A DNA stretch of 64,000 nucleotides. Origin: Coenobita brevimanus. Taxonomy: Eukaryota; Arthropoda; Malacostraca; Decapoda; Coenobitidae. The DNA lies in assembly GCA_032717465.1 (NCBI GenBank), contig CM064657.1, positions 26,195,966-26,259,965 of the forward strand, given 5' to 3'. Shown here piece after piece: positions 42,977 through 53,555 of this stretch. Every line of letters starts with the position of its first letter. Within the stretch, counting starts at the first letter, position 1. The notes below the pieces were generated by a model. It was not told the DNA's origin. It searched no databases and was given only the letters and a program-made list of their open reading frames with translations. The translations under genes and the position numbers were made by a program.

Positions 42977-43245
42977 AATAAACTTTGGGAGCGTTCTTCT
43001 AGCCACGTACTGCATTGGCGGTGGTTGAACCTGTATCGTATACTATAAAGTACAGTAAAACCTCACTATATCGGACTAATTGGGGCCTAAGCCAGTCCAA
43101 AAAAATCGAAAGTTCAATAAAAAGTAACATCTGAACTCCCCCTGGACTTCCTCTTCCTTTTGTTATGCACAGAGGTTTGCTTGCCATTCATGTATTTATT
43201 CTCTCTCTCTCTCTCTCTCTCTCCCAGCACTGGGCACTTCTATTT

Positions 43246-43508
43246 TCTATCTATCTATCTATTGCCAGACACCATAATCCCGTAAGGGGTGGCCATTTGA
43301 CTCTGAGTTATATGTTTTATGGGGAGGGGCACTAACCCTCCACCAACCCACTTGCTGACACGTAGGGAGCACGTATGGTTTGGTTACATGGTTACCACCC
43401 AGCGTTGTAAATGGTTTCTTGGCTTACAGGAAACCATTCGGCTTGGCATTCAATGTAAAGCCACCTGCAAAGGAAAGAAAAGCAATAAGAAGTGACAGGA
43501 AAGATGGG
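43246..43508 (-). mobile_element. SINE-like element B with RTE LINE tail
   Basis: Same structure as element A at 15992-16256. On the minus strand: AAACCATTTACAACGCTGGG, a leader-derived GGGTTGGTGGAGGGTTAGTG, and the 3' end ACGGGATTATGGTGTCTGGC followed by AAT and TAGA units. The two copies are highly similar through their length. It is nested in T6. Confidence 0.78.
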
Positions 43509-43514
43509 AGTGTT

Positions 43515-44218
43515 ACTTCACATATTTTTGTCTTCATCGTCACCTTCATCTTCACCTTCCCATTCATTTTTACCTTCACTTTCAGTTCACTCTGACATTC
43601 ACATTCACTTTCATATTCTCTTCCATGCTCATTTCACATTCACCTTCACACTCACTTTCAGTATCACTCATTCTGAATTTTCCTTTCACTTTCACTTGCA
43701 ACCTTACTTTCTCATTTTCACATTTAGCTTTACAATTATTCACTCACCTTCACTTTTGCCCTCCCTTCTTTTACTATCACATTCACCTCCACCTTCACTC
43801 ACACATTCACCTTCACTTTCACTTTCACCTTCACTTTCAACTTTTCTTTCACCTTCATCTTCACTTTTACATTCATTTTCACCTTCACTTTCATTTTCAT
43901 TTTCTTCTTGGCCTTTACTTTCACCTTCACTTTCACCATCTTCACTTTTACATTAATTTTCACCATCACTTTCACCCTTCATCTTCACTTTCTCTTCCGA
44001 CTTCACTTTCACATTCATGTTAACTTTCACCTTCACCTTCACTTTCACTTTTACCTTCCATCTTCACCTTCACTTTCACTTTTGCCTTCACTTTTACTTT
44101 CACCTTCACCTTCTCTTTCACCCTCACTTTCACTTTTGACTTCACTTTCACACTACCATCACTTTCACCTTCACAATGCCTTCACTAACCTTCACGTTTT
44201 CATTCACTTTCACCTCTC
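43515..44218. repeat. Degenerate TTCACY hexamer array
   Basis: About 700 bases built from TTCACC, TTCACT, TTCATC and similar hexamers, all pyrimidine-rich on the plus strand. Long open frames (for example 43492-43956) encode only Ser/Leu/His/Phe runs and are artefacts of the repeat. Confidence 0.9.
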
Positions 44219-44682
44219 TCAGAGACAAAGAGAAGGGGAGGAAATATAGATGGAGAGAGAGAGGAGGGACCAAGGCTAAGCCTATCTTCCTCATTTGTTT
44301 ATGCCAAGGGGATGCCACTTGTCATTTCTGTATTTATTCTCCCTCTCTCTCTCTGTTGACTTTGACATTCCATATTCACTTATGTGCTCTCTTTCACCCT
44401 CACTTTTACACTCATTTCACAGTTATTTTCATTTTACCTTTCTCTCCCTCTCACCAGAAAGGGAAAGGGAGGGAGGGAAGTTATGGAGGAGGAGAGAGAA
44501 AGGGGGGACTGAAGTTATGGTATCTCCTCTGTTTGTTTGTTTTATTGTTTTTTTCCAAGAGAGGACTGCTTCTGGCTTTATTGGACTTTTCCTGACGCAT
44601 AAGAATTTAGTTCACTTGGCTCCTCGAGTCCGATAAAAGCGAATTCCACTATACTGATGTCCATTATATTGAGGTTTTACTG

Positions 44683-44913
44683 TATGCTTGCACCCAGTCA
44701 GCTAGCGCGAGCCGATTACACTTGGTTCACAGACTACACACACATCCAAAGCCATTCCAACATCTACAATTACACTTACAAGCACTTCTCACCCTACATA
44801 CAATCTCTACCAGACAGCCTAAGCCACTTGGTAGAGATACATTGGCTGTATTGTCCCCACTTCAGTTGGGATAGGCCGGTCCTGCAGTGGACACTCAAAC
44901 GACTGATGAGATT

Positions 44914-44948
<35 letters not shown>
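44683..44948 (+). other. Unassigned spacer and (TA)n run
   Basis: No gene recognised. A pair of phrases, CTCTACCAGACAGCCTAAGC and CACTTGGTAGAGA, may form a short hairpin near 44807-44839. A (TA)n tract at 44918-44950 borders the next LINE. Confidence 0.45.
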
Positions 44949-44956
<8 letters not shown>

Positions 44957-45005
44957 TACAACTAAAAAAACAAACAAGAAGCCTCGGACAAGGACTGACC
45001 AAACG

Positions 45006-45830
45006 ATGACGACCCAGGACCGGACAAAGGACTTGGTAATGAGTACATGGAATGTAAGAGGAGCAAATGATGAGGTGAAAGAGAGAGAGATTGTCCAGGT
45101 GCTTGAGGATGCGAAAGTGGATGTATGTGGAATAACTGAAACAAAATGGAGAGGAGAAAGTGTGAGAGAATGGGAGTATGGATGGGGTATATGTGCAGGA
45201 GTAGCTGAGAATGAGAGGGCAAAGGAAGGAGTGTGTATAGTTGTGAGTAAAAGATGGAAGAAGAGCATAAGACAGTATGGATCAGTTGGGTCAAGGATTG
45301 TGTGAGTAAAGTTGAAAGTTGGAATACAAATGTGGGCGATTGTGTGTGTGTATGCGCCAATGCAAGATCGTGCTAGAAGAGTGAGAGAAGAGTTCTGGAC
45401 AAATGTGGAAGTGTGCATGGAAAAGTTTGGAACGAATGAGAGAGTGTTTTTGATTGGTGATATGAATGGTAAAGTTGGTAATGTGAAGGTGGATGGAATA
45501 GTTGGTGAGTGGGGTGTGCCTGCTGAGATACATGAGAATGGGAGTGCGTTAGTGGACATTTGTGCTGGGAGGGGGTTGGTGATAGCCAATACCCTCTTCA
45601 GGCATAAAATGATCCACAGGTATACATGGCGAGTGATGAGAAGGGTGGGTGGTGAACTGAATGAAAGGAAGGCAATGATTGATTATGTGTGTGTGGATGA
45701 AAGGATGCGAAGATGTGTAAAGGATGCAAGAGTGTATAGAGGTTGGGGGAGTGGACTTTCTGACCACTACTTGGTGGTGGTTATATGTGGAAAGGAAGAG
45801 AGAGGTGAAAAGATTAGTAAGAGAGAGTAA
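45006..45830 (+). pseudogene. LINE endonuclease (copy d)
   Basis: MTTQDRTKDLVMSTWNVRGA starts the frame, followed by GITETKWRG, VCVYAP, IGDMNGKVGN and the final LSDHYLVVV (catalytic His). A TGA at 45303 replaces a Trp codon that is TGG in copy a. The frame then runs on through 45830 because of the internal deletion. Inactive because of the stop. Confidence 0.85.
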
Positions 45831-47636
45831 GAAGAGATTGGATGAGGAATTTGGAAGGAATTTGAGTGTAAAATGGAGGGACTGTAAGAAAATGTTCTGG
45901 AGAGAAGTGAAAAGAGTAAGACAGGGTGGAAGTGAAGTTAGCAGGGGAGTGAATGATAAAAATGGTAGATTACTAGTGGAGAAGGGAGAAAAAGTGAGCA
46001 GATGGAGAGAACACTTTAAGGAATTGTTGAACATAGAGGATGGAAGTAATGCGAGTATAAGTGGCTGGGGAATGGCTGGGAGAAGGAGGGAGGTGAGAAG
46101 ACAGGAAGAAATCAGTAGGACAGAAGTTGTGGAAGCAATGAAGAAAGTTAAATCGAGGAAAGCCCCAGGAATTGATGGAGTGTGTGGTGAAATGCTGAAG
46201 CATGGGGGAGAGATAGTAGTAGAATGGATGTGGAAGATGTGCAGATTGGCCTGGGAGGAAGGTAGAGTCCCGGAGGACTGGAAGTCAGGTATAATTATTC
46301 CCTTGTACAAAGGAAAAGGGGAAAAAGAAGTGTGTGGTAATCATAGGGGCATTTGTCTTCTTAGTATAATAGGAAAAGTGTATGGTAGGATACTTATAGA
46401 CAGAGTTAGAGAAAGAACAGAGAAATTAGTTGGAGAAGAACAGGAGGCTTTAGGAAGGGAAGAGGTTGTGTAGATCAGATATTCATTCTTAGATCTTTAG
46501 TGGAAAAGTTTCTAGAGAAGGGAAAGAAGTTGTATGCGGCTTTCATGGATTTGGAGAAAGCATATGACAGGGTGGATAGACAAGGATTGTGGAAAGTGTT
46601 AAGAATATATGGAGTAGATGGGAAGTTGTTGAATGCTGTGAAGAGTATGTACAATGGTGCGAAGGCTGCAGTGCGTGTGGATGGTGAACTAAGTGAATTT
46701 TTCTCTTTGAAAGTTGGTTTGAAACAGGGATGTGTCATGTCTCCATGGTTGTTCAATCTGTACATGGATGGGGTAATAAAAGAGGTACAAGGTAGGGTAG
46801 TGGATGCTGGAGTGGCCCTGGTGAGAGAGGATAGTGTTTGGAAACTCCCTGTACTGTTGTTTGCAGATGATACTGTGTTGTTGAGTGAAGACGAAGGGGA
46901 GCTGCAAGGCTTGATGGATGAGTTTGGGAGAGTGTGTAAGAAATGGAACCTAAAGGTGAATGTAGGGAAGAGTAAAGTGATGGTCTTTGAGAGAGGTGAA
47001 GTTAGTGAATGTACAGCGAGGTTGGATGGTGAGGAATTGGAAAATGTGAGTAAGTTTAAGTATTTGGGTAGTGTGATGAGTAAGGATGGAGGTTTGGAGG
47101 GTGAAGTGCTTGAAAGGGTACAGCAGGGAAGAAAGGTTGCTGGTTCCTTGAAAGCAGTGATAAGAAACAGGGAAGTGAGCATGGAAGTGAAAAAGTTACT
47201 ACATGACAGTATTGATACCAACTCTAATGTACGGTAGTGAAGCTTGAACATTGTTGGAAGGACACAAGTCAATAGTGAGAGCAGTGGAATGAGTTATTTA
47301 AGAGGAGCCTGTGGAGTCACGTGGAGAGACAGGCTGACGAATGAGGATATAAAGGAGCGTTGTGGTGTGGATGTGGATGTGATAGGAAGCGTTATGAGGA
47401 ACACACTGAGGTGGTTTGGCCATATGGAGAGGATGGAGGGTGAAAGACTGACGAAGAGAGTGTATGTGAGTGAGGTGGAGGGGGGAAGAGGGAGGGGGAG
47501 GCCGAGGATGAGATGGAGGGATGGGGTGGAGAGGTATATGAGAGAGGGGGGTGTGAGTTGGGAGCAGGGCAGTGAAATGGAGGGGGACAGGGCGACTTGG
47601 AGGCGATTTGCTTGTGGCCACCCCAAACGGGATTGA
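45780..47636 (+). pseudogene. LINE reverse transcriptase (copy d)
   Basis: The frame starting at 45724 gives the linker end and first RT motifs (RKAPGIDGVCGEML). It shifts at 46440 because one G is missing compared with copy c (GAACAGGAGG versus GAACAGGGAGG). The frame 46500-47237 holds AFMDLEKAYDRVD, LKQGCVMSPW and LLFADDTVLLS. A two-base loss near 47215 and TGA for Trp at 47246 break the thumb/C-terminal part, which resumes at 47244-47636 (WFGHMERM, Gly/Arg block). Confidence 0.85.
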
Positions 47637-47670
47637 GGCGTCTGGCAATAGATAGATAGATATACATATA

Positions 47671-48900
47671 TAGTAAAAATCCTGTCTTTCGGTAACCAAC
47701 GTCTCGGAAAATCTGAATTTACAGCAGTTTTAAGAAATAGTCCCATTCCAAGAGTTTTCTGGCTTCTGGGCACATTTTCTTACACGTATTGGTATGTGGC
47801 AGTTTAGAAAAGAACGCCGTGTTTTCAGCCATCTTCTGTAGTGATGTCACAGACCTTACTCCTCCCATAAGGCTCACTGGCTAGCTACCAGTGCTCTTGG
47901 GTGAGATGGTATGAGTGGTGTGTATGAGTCTTTGTGATGTCACAGACTTTACTCCTCCCATAAGGCTTACTAGCTAGCAACCAGCACTCTTGGGTGAGAC
48001 AGTATGAGTGGTGTGTACGTGTTTAACGTGTATTTGGCCGTGACCTCTTCCTGTGAGCGGTCACTTAAAATTGTGGTGAACTCATGGTGAACTTTGTCTT
48101 GCCTTTACTCTGTTTTTTCGGGTGCTTAGCGTTGGAATAAGGCTTCAACAAAAAGGACAGCTTTCTTCTGAGATGAAGAAATGCATGTGTAAGTTGCTTT
48201 GTATTTCACGAAAGCTATAATTACTGAAAAAATTGGAAACTGGTGTTGCAAGAATGAAATTAATGAAGAGTTCAATGTGAGCTCTCCTATAATTTATGAT
48301 ATAAAGAAACAAGTGTAACCTCTACAGGCTTGTGTCAAAAGGTTCGAGTGGCTCATCGATCGAATGAAAAGTTACAAAAAAGCCTAAGCTGACTGAGCTT
48401 GACGAAGTGTTATACAAGTGGTTTGCGGTGCAGCGCTCAGAAGGGAAACCTGTGTCAGGCCCAGTGATAACAGAGGAGGCCAAGATGCTTTATGAGAGCC
48501 ATGTGCCTTCTCAGACGGTTGCTTTAGGAATTTCAAGCAACAGCATGGCATCAGGCAGCTGGATGTTAGCACGAAACCCAGCCTGCTGATGCTGCCAAAC
48601 ATTACAGCCAAAAATTCTCTGAGCTAATCAGAGAGCGTGGATTACTGCAGTGCCAAAATTTATAATGCAGATGAGACCAGCCAATTTTTCAAGAGTATGC
48701 CTGAGAGAACTTTGGCTTGGGCTGGTGAAAAGACTGCAAATGGCTTCAAATGTAACAAGGAGCGCCTAACAGTGCTGATGTGTGCAAATGCTTCAGGTAC
48801 ACAGAAGTTAAAACTGTTCATTATTGGCAAATACAAGGTTAGGTAATTTTTTTTCCTATCATAAAAAAAAAAAAAAAACATACGTTGCTTACTGAATATT
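47671..48900 (+). mobile_element. Tigger-like element T7 with transposase relic
   Basis: The left end TAGTAAAAATCCTGTCTTTC (first C changed to T, preceded by TA) and the following TTTTAAGAAATAGTCCCATT match the left end of T9 at 53556. A broken transposase lies at 48130-48846. A second, A-rich sequence with tandem repeats follows. No right end was recognised before the LINE at 49559. Confidence 0.6.
48130..48846 (+). pseudogene. Tigger/Jerky-like transposase, broken
   Basis: Pieces in order: a helix-turn-helix end (EFNVSSPIIYDIKKQ near 48260-48317), the CENP-B/Tc5-type DNA-binding domain (ELDEVLYKWFAVQRSEGKPV, then SGPVITEEAKMLYE, 48395-48500) and the start of the DDE domain (KIYNADETSQFF, catalytic Asp; RLTVLMCANASGTQKLKLFIIGK, 48655-48840). 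Frameshifts near 48500-48640 and a stop at 48844 end it. The second half of the DDE domain is missing. A domesticated Jerky-type host gene is unlikely, as the frame is broken. Confidence 0.8.
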
Positions 48901-48934
48901 TACAGTAACGTGTACGGTTGACCCAAAAAAAACA

Positions 48935-49480
48935 CTAGAATGCATTCACTGTTCATTTGTAGGACCAGAATCAAGCTCACAACTTGCAGTCCCAACCCAG
49001 ATCATCCATACATATGCATAAATACACCATTTGTTCCTTATTGAATATACACGCTAGAATGCATTCATTCTCCGTTTGCAGGCCCAAAATCAAGCTCTCA
49101 TTTGCAGTCCCAACCCAGATCATCCATACACACACTTCATATGCATAAATACACCATATGATCCTTACTGAATATTTACAGTATTGCGTATGGTTGACAA
49201 AACACACACACACACTAGAATGCGTTCTCTCTTCATTTGCAGGCCCAGAATCAAGCTCACACTTGCAGTCCAAACCCAGATCATCCGTACATACATTTCA
49301 CATGCATAAATACACCATATATTGCTTATTGAATACAGTATTGCATATCAGTGAAAAAAAAACACACACACACACTAGAATGCATTCATTTTTCGTTTGC
49401 ATGCCCATAATCAAGCTCACACTTGCAGTCCCAAACCAGATCATCCATACATACACTTCATATGCATAAAAACACCTTGG
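48935..49480 (+). repeat. Tandem repeat, about 160 bp unit
   Basis: Units starting CTAGAATGC at 48935, 49054, 49215 and 49375 share CAAGCTC, CTTGCAGTCC, AACCCAGATCATCC, CATACA and ATATGCATAAATACACC. Spacing is 119, 161 and 160, so the first unit is shortened. CA runs separate units. Confidence 0.85.
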
Positions 49481-49558
49481 TTAGAGTTACTTTGTGTTTT
49501 CTATAAATAAAAGCACAAAAAACACACTGTGTATTCTTTATTTATTACTTAGTTTGCA

Positions 49559-49982
49559 GTGCGAGACGTGGACCTTGTAAGAGGGGAACAAGTCAAGAGT
49601 GAGAGCAGTGGAAATGAGTTACTTGAGAGGAGCATGTGGAGTGACATGGAGGAACAGGTTGACAAATGAAGAACTGAAGGAACGTTGTGGGGTGGATGTG
49701 GTTGAGAAGATTAGGAGAAATATACTGAGGTGGTTTGGACATGTGGAGAGAATGGAGAATGAAAGACTGACTAAGAGGGTGTATGCAGCCGAGGTGGAGG
49801 GAGGGAGAGGGAGGGGCAGACTGAGGATGAGGTGGAGGGATGGAGTTGAGAGGTATATGTGGGAGGGAGGGGTGAGTTGGGGGGAGGGTAGTCAAATGGT
49901 GGGTGACAGAGCGACTTGGAGGCATTTTGTCTGTGGCCACCCTTTTCGGGATTAGGGCGTCGGGCTAAAGATAGATAGATAG
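49559..49982 (+). mobile_element. RTE-like LINE, second subfamily, 3' end (copy i)
   Basis: A 5'-truncated copy; open frame 49599-49955 gives YLRGACGVTWRNRL, WFGHVERM and the Gly/Arg block to the natural stop at 49953. The 3' end reads GTCGGGCTAAAGATAGATAG. It is uninterrupted over its length but holds no catalytic domain. No target duplication was found. Confidence 0.88.
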
Positions 49983-49989
49983 ACAAGAA

Positions 49990-50700
49990 TATATTGGTTT
50001 CCACATAATAATATAGACGATATCAGTGTTGTTTCACTCACAGAATACATCATCATACCGCACCTTCCTTGGCAACGTTACCTCCTTATCACTTCTGCTT
50101 GTTTCTTCCTCAGGCGCTATGTAATCTTTGTCCTCCACATCGTCATTGACTGGGGAATCACTCTCATGTGTGAAGGCATCGAGGGTGGCTTGAATTTCGT
50201 CATCAGAGAGACCGCGGCGCAACATGTCTTTACTGGCTCGGTCACTGCTAACAGGTGAGTTGCCGAGACAATGGTGTGCAGGGGTCACAAGAGGACGGGG
50301 AGTGGCGGCGGGTAGAGGAAGGTCTCCTGCATAAGCCCACCAAAAACTGCCCGCGAAACTTGAAAAATGTGCAAATGACGGACCTCGCAATTGCAGAACT
50401 TACATCGTCGGGTCTCAGCATGAAAAAAGGTTGACGTACCCACACTTTTACGGGATGCAGCGGGTTAACGCACATGAAAGCACTACCAATGAATATCATA
50501 CCCTTTCAGGATCCCTTTTGGATGTTTCAGAATGCTGTCAACAGTGTGGTCAAATCAGGGATTTGTTGGGGTCACCATGTGAACCTGTGAATGTGATGGG
50601 CCGATCGTCTGTACACATGTATGTACAAGGTATAACTTTACTCCCTGGAATCAAATCATTGGTGACGATGCTCAGTTTCCTATTGAGAAGATAGTGTATA
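49990..50700 (-). other. Possible piggyBac-type N-terminal relic
   Basis: On the minus strand a frame ending at 50034 carries RRGLSDDEIQATLDAF, then an acidic DSPVNDDVEDKDYI segment. Similar acidic starts occur in piggyBac transposases. The frame has no catalytic domain. The remaining sequence to 50700 is unassigned. This call is tentative. Confidence 0.3.
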
Positions 50701-51258
50701 AGGTCCTTTCCTGTTTTGGCTAGTGTGTACTATAATGTTTATCATAGTCTATGCTATTCAGAGTGTATTTAATTAATTTTGAGTGTTCTTATTCTAACCA
50801 TTATTAATGACTGGGAAATCTTTTGTAAAAAATGTGATTGGTCAAATTGTAGTTATGTTACTAATTGGAAATGTAATGATTTCCTGCTTTCATGAAGGAT
50901 ATATAGGTGCACTGATCAACTCTTTAATAATTCGCTTGTTTTTTGGACCATAATTGTTTGCTAATACATGATGTGCTGTTGATCATGTTAAGGTTTATTA
51001 TTGCTTGAAATCCTGTATGTGTAACTGGATACTGTGGTCAATAAATACTTACTATGGATATACAGTATGTAACATGCCTGGTTACCTATAGACATAAAAT
51101 ATTCTTAACCCTTGTGGTGCTGTAGACCTTATTTGAGCCACAATTTATGCTGGTTATAAAACAATGACTCAGGGGAAGTTAACAACTTATATACAAAGAA
51201 TCAGCCTTGCAGGGGTTAAATGAGCATACACACGGCAGTAAGTTTAAAGAAAACATAC
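50701..51258. other. Unassigned intron sequence
   Basis: No repeat or gene recognised. It lies directly downstream of the donor site of the internal FAM162-like exon. Confidence 0.5.
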
Positions 51259-51352
51259 CTTACTAAATCAGGAACTTCAGACACAGTCTTATATTTTCCT
51301 CCCCACACCAGCAAGTACTTCTCCAGACGGTTAACCTTATGGTCTGTCAGTC
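51259..51352 (-). CDS. FAM162/UPF0389-like protein, internal exon
   Basis: On the minus strand the exon is bounded by CCTTTCAG before and GTATGT after. Its 94 bases read 30 codons, including KVNRLEKYLLVWGGKYKTVS and EVPDLV. This is the conserved segment just before the ERARNKARI motif in the family (a basic/Trp-Gly-Lys-Tyr block and a Pro-x-Leu/Phe-Val end). It enters with two bases and leaves with two (AG), which matches the acceptor at 37095. The upstream exon with the mitochondrial leader was not recognised in 51353-64000. The two-exon model is an inference from motif order and splice phase. Confidence 0.8.
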
Positions 51353-51849
51353 CTGAAAGGTTATTTAATCCTTTAATATTTCATCAGACAGCCCAACAGA
51401 CTACTTTACACACTACTGTATAAAATCATTACTGGATTTTCCAAATAAAACAACTATCACTGAAAAAATACAGTTATGAATATAATCATGTAACTGTGAA
51501 ATCATATGAAGAATGCTAGCACTTCATGACATCTTCACATTAGTGCAGTGCCTGATAAGCTACACCATGCATCCCATAGGCTCCCTTACAAATTAACCAT
51601 TCCAGCTGAAGCATATCATACTGATGTTAAATGACAACATCAACCAGAAACTTCATAACTTTGTTGCTGTTGTTATTGCTGAATAGCCCCAGTCTGTCTG
51701 GCTGAGCAGACTCATCAACCACAGACAAGCAACCATCCCTGCAGAGTCATCCTATGCAGTGAACCGATATTCCCTTGTGTCAGACAGTGCCTCACCACTG
51801 CGAGACACTGGGAAGTATGAAGGTTTAGTTCTCGGATTTGCATCTCCAC
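51353..51849. other. Unassigned sequence upstream of the FAM162-like exon
   Basis: A+T-rich, probably intronic. No further exon of the gene was recognised here. Confidence 0.45.
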
Positions 51850-52384
51850 CCCTTTTCCTTTGTACAAGGGAATAATTATACCTAACTTCCAGTCCTCCAG
51901 GACTTTACCTTCCTCCCTCATTTGAGCCACAATTTATGCCAATCTGCACATCTTCCACATCCATTTTACTACTATCTCTCCCCTATGCTTCAGCATTTCA
52001 CCACACACTCCATCAATTCCTGGGGCTTTCCCCAATTTGACTTTCTTCACTGCTTCCACAACTTCTATCCTACTGATTCTTCCTGTCTTCTCACCTCCCT
52101 CCTTCTCCCAGCCTTTCCCCAGCCACTTATACTCACATTATTTCCAATCTCTATGTTCAACAATTCCTTAAAGTGTTCTCTCCATCTGCTCACTTTTTCT
52201 TCCTTCTCCACTAGTAATCTACCATTTTTACCTTTCACTCCCCTACTAACTTCACTACCACCCTGTCTTACTCTCTTTACCTCTTTCCAGAACATTTTCT
52301 TACAGTCCCTCCACTTTACACTCAAATTCCTTCCAAATTCCTCATCCACTCTCTTCTTACTCTCTCTTACTAATCTTTTCACCT
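51850..52384 (-). mobile_element. RTE-like LINE internal fragment (copy e)
   Basis: On the minus strand it covers the linker end (RLVRESKKRVDEEFGRN), RWREHFKELLN and the first RT motif, to about KGKG. Frames break at about 52065. Both ends are truncated; neither the 5' leader nor the TAGA tail is present, so this is a remnant and not a simple 5'-truncated insertion. Confidence 0.85.
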
Positions 52385-52483
52385 GTCTCAAATCAAAATT
52401 AAAAAATTCAAATCGGGTGCCAAATGTGTCAAAGTGCCGAGTGGTGTGGTGATGGAAGTTTCATGGAAGGAAGCTTCTGTATA

Positions 52484-52915
52484 CAGTAAGACCTCACTAT
52501 AAGAGACTAATTGGGGCCCAAACCAATCCGAAAAATGTGAAATTCCAATAAAAGCGACATCCGGACTTCCCCCTGGTAATCCAGACTTTTTCCGATATAT
52601 CAGACATTAGTCCGGATGGCATCAATGGTTTTTAAACTGTTTTGACTACCATTGCGGTACTGTACTGTGTTATAACTTCACTATATTAATCAAATGGTAT
52701 AATATATATTATAATACTGTACTGTAAAGTGATAAACATGTCTTTTATTTACCGTATTGTGGTTAACATAGCTGAAGTGGTCAGGCAGCATGGACTGCTT
52801 CTGGCTTTATCGGACTTTTTCCGATACAGTATATAGGAATTTAGTCCGGTAGCTCCTTGAGTCTGATAAAAGTGAATTCCGGTCTATTGAAGTCCATTAT
52901 ATCGTGGGTTTACTG
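52484..52915. mobile_element. Tigger-like MITE T8
   Basis: 432 bases between TA dinucleotides. Ends CAGTAAGACCTCACTATAAG and inverse CAGTAAACCCACGATATAAT. The left 110 and right 120 bases match T6, so it is a deletion derivative of that family. Confidence 0.82.
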
Positions 52916-53555
52916 TACTTTGAAAAACTGGTGCATTTCATTGAACAAAATACTCATTACAATGGGGCTGAGGTGATCAATTTCCATATCTTGTGAAACG
53001 AATTCTACAAGAAACATGCGCAGGCTGTTAGGCAGGTAAATCCACTGATGATGACCCAAGACCAGCTACCCACACTCCAAAGAAGGCATCTTATGGAACC
53101 CTAGATGAAGCAGGTAGTCCTGAACCGATGCTCGAGAACGATGAGTGAAAATGACAAACAAAGTGAAGTATAGTGTGCTGTAGGCTTAAGGAATTTCCCA
53201 CAGTAATATATATTAAGTTTTTGTGCATTTACAATACGTGCATATTATTTTTAACCCTGGACTTACTCTAATTGGATTTACCTGCCTGCAACTGCTGCTT
53301 TCAACACTATGCATTACTGGTGAGTTAAACAACCCATAACAACTTACAGTTCGTGTCTTCAGTAATACATTATTAAGTAAAAACTTTGTGTAATATGTAA
53401 TGTTAATATGTGCCATATTGTATTATGAATGAAAAGTGAAATTTTAGTTTAAACATGAAATTGTCTTAGGGATCCCACCCCAAAATCCGAAAAATCTGAT
53501 AATCCAAATGATGCTTGGTCCACTGCCATTCTGATTAATGAGCTTTTACTGTATA
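52916..53555. other. Unassigned, ending in a DNA-element right end
   Basis: Mostly unassigned. The last 90 bases (AATCCGAAAAATCTGATAATCC to GAGCTTTTACTGTA) form a Tigger-like right end directly abutting T9, the two ends separated only by TATA. Confidence 0.45.

Larger units (their letters stand above)
43053..44682. mobile_element. Tigger-like element T6
   Basis: The ends CAGTAAAACCTCACTATATC and inverse CAGTAAAACCTCAATATAAT agree at most positions, inside TA (43051-43052; 44683-44684). The right 120 bases match the right end of T8 (CTGCTTCTGGCTTTAT, GGACTTTT, GAATTTAG). The interior has been filled by a CT microsatellite (43201-43223), a SINE-like element and a long hexamer array. No transposase. 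Confidence 0.82.
44949..47672 (+). mobile_element. RTE-like LINE with endonuclease and RT (copy d)
   Basis: It starts inside the 5' UTR (ACTAAAAAAACAAACAAG), carries the endonuclease (45006-45780), lacks about 380 bases of the linker (the sequence jumps from CTTGGTGGTGG to TTATATGTGG at 45780) and continues through the reverse transcriptase to the TAGA tail. Possible target duplications TACATATATA (44949-44958; 47663-47672) lie in TA-rich sequence, so are weak evidence. It sits inside the intron on the opposite strand to the host gene. Confidence 0.9.
37096..51258 (-). other. Intron of the FAM162-like gene, about 14.2 kb
   Basis: The donor is AG|GTATGT at 51259/51258 and the acceptor TTTTTTCTCCCCCC...CCTAG at 37096. 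Its contents are listed separately: Tigger-like elements T5-T7, a CR1-like LINE, a SINE-like element, a hexamer array, two RTE copies and tandem repeats. The two largest coding relics in it (the LINEs at 38825 and 44960) lie on the opposite strand to the gene. 37480-37920 resembles 53985-54230 and is another old DNA element. Confidence 0.75.

Noticed and set aside
43492..44249. Open frames over 43492-44249 encoding Ser/His/Phe/Leu-rich proteins
   Set aside because: Translation of a degenerate TTCACY hexamer array; all frames are open because the repeat lacks stops.
48935..49480. Repeats with regular spacing that might suggest a CRISPR array
   Set aside because: Units of about 160 bases with no unique spacers, in a eukaryotic transposon setting; ordinary tandem repeat.
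50431..50694. 87-codon plus-strand frame
   Set aside because: No motif or repeat support; probably chance.
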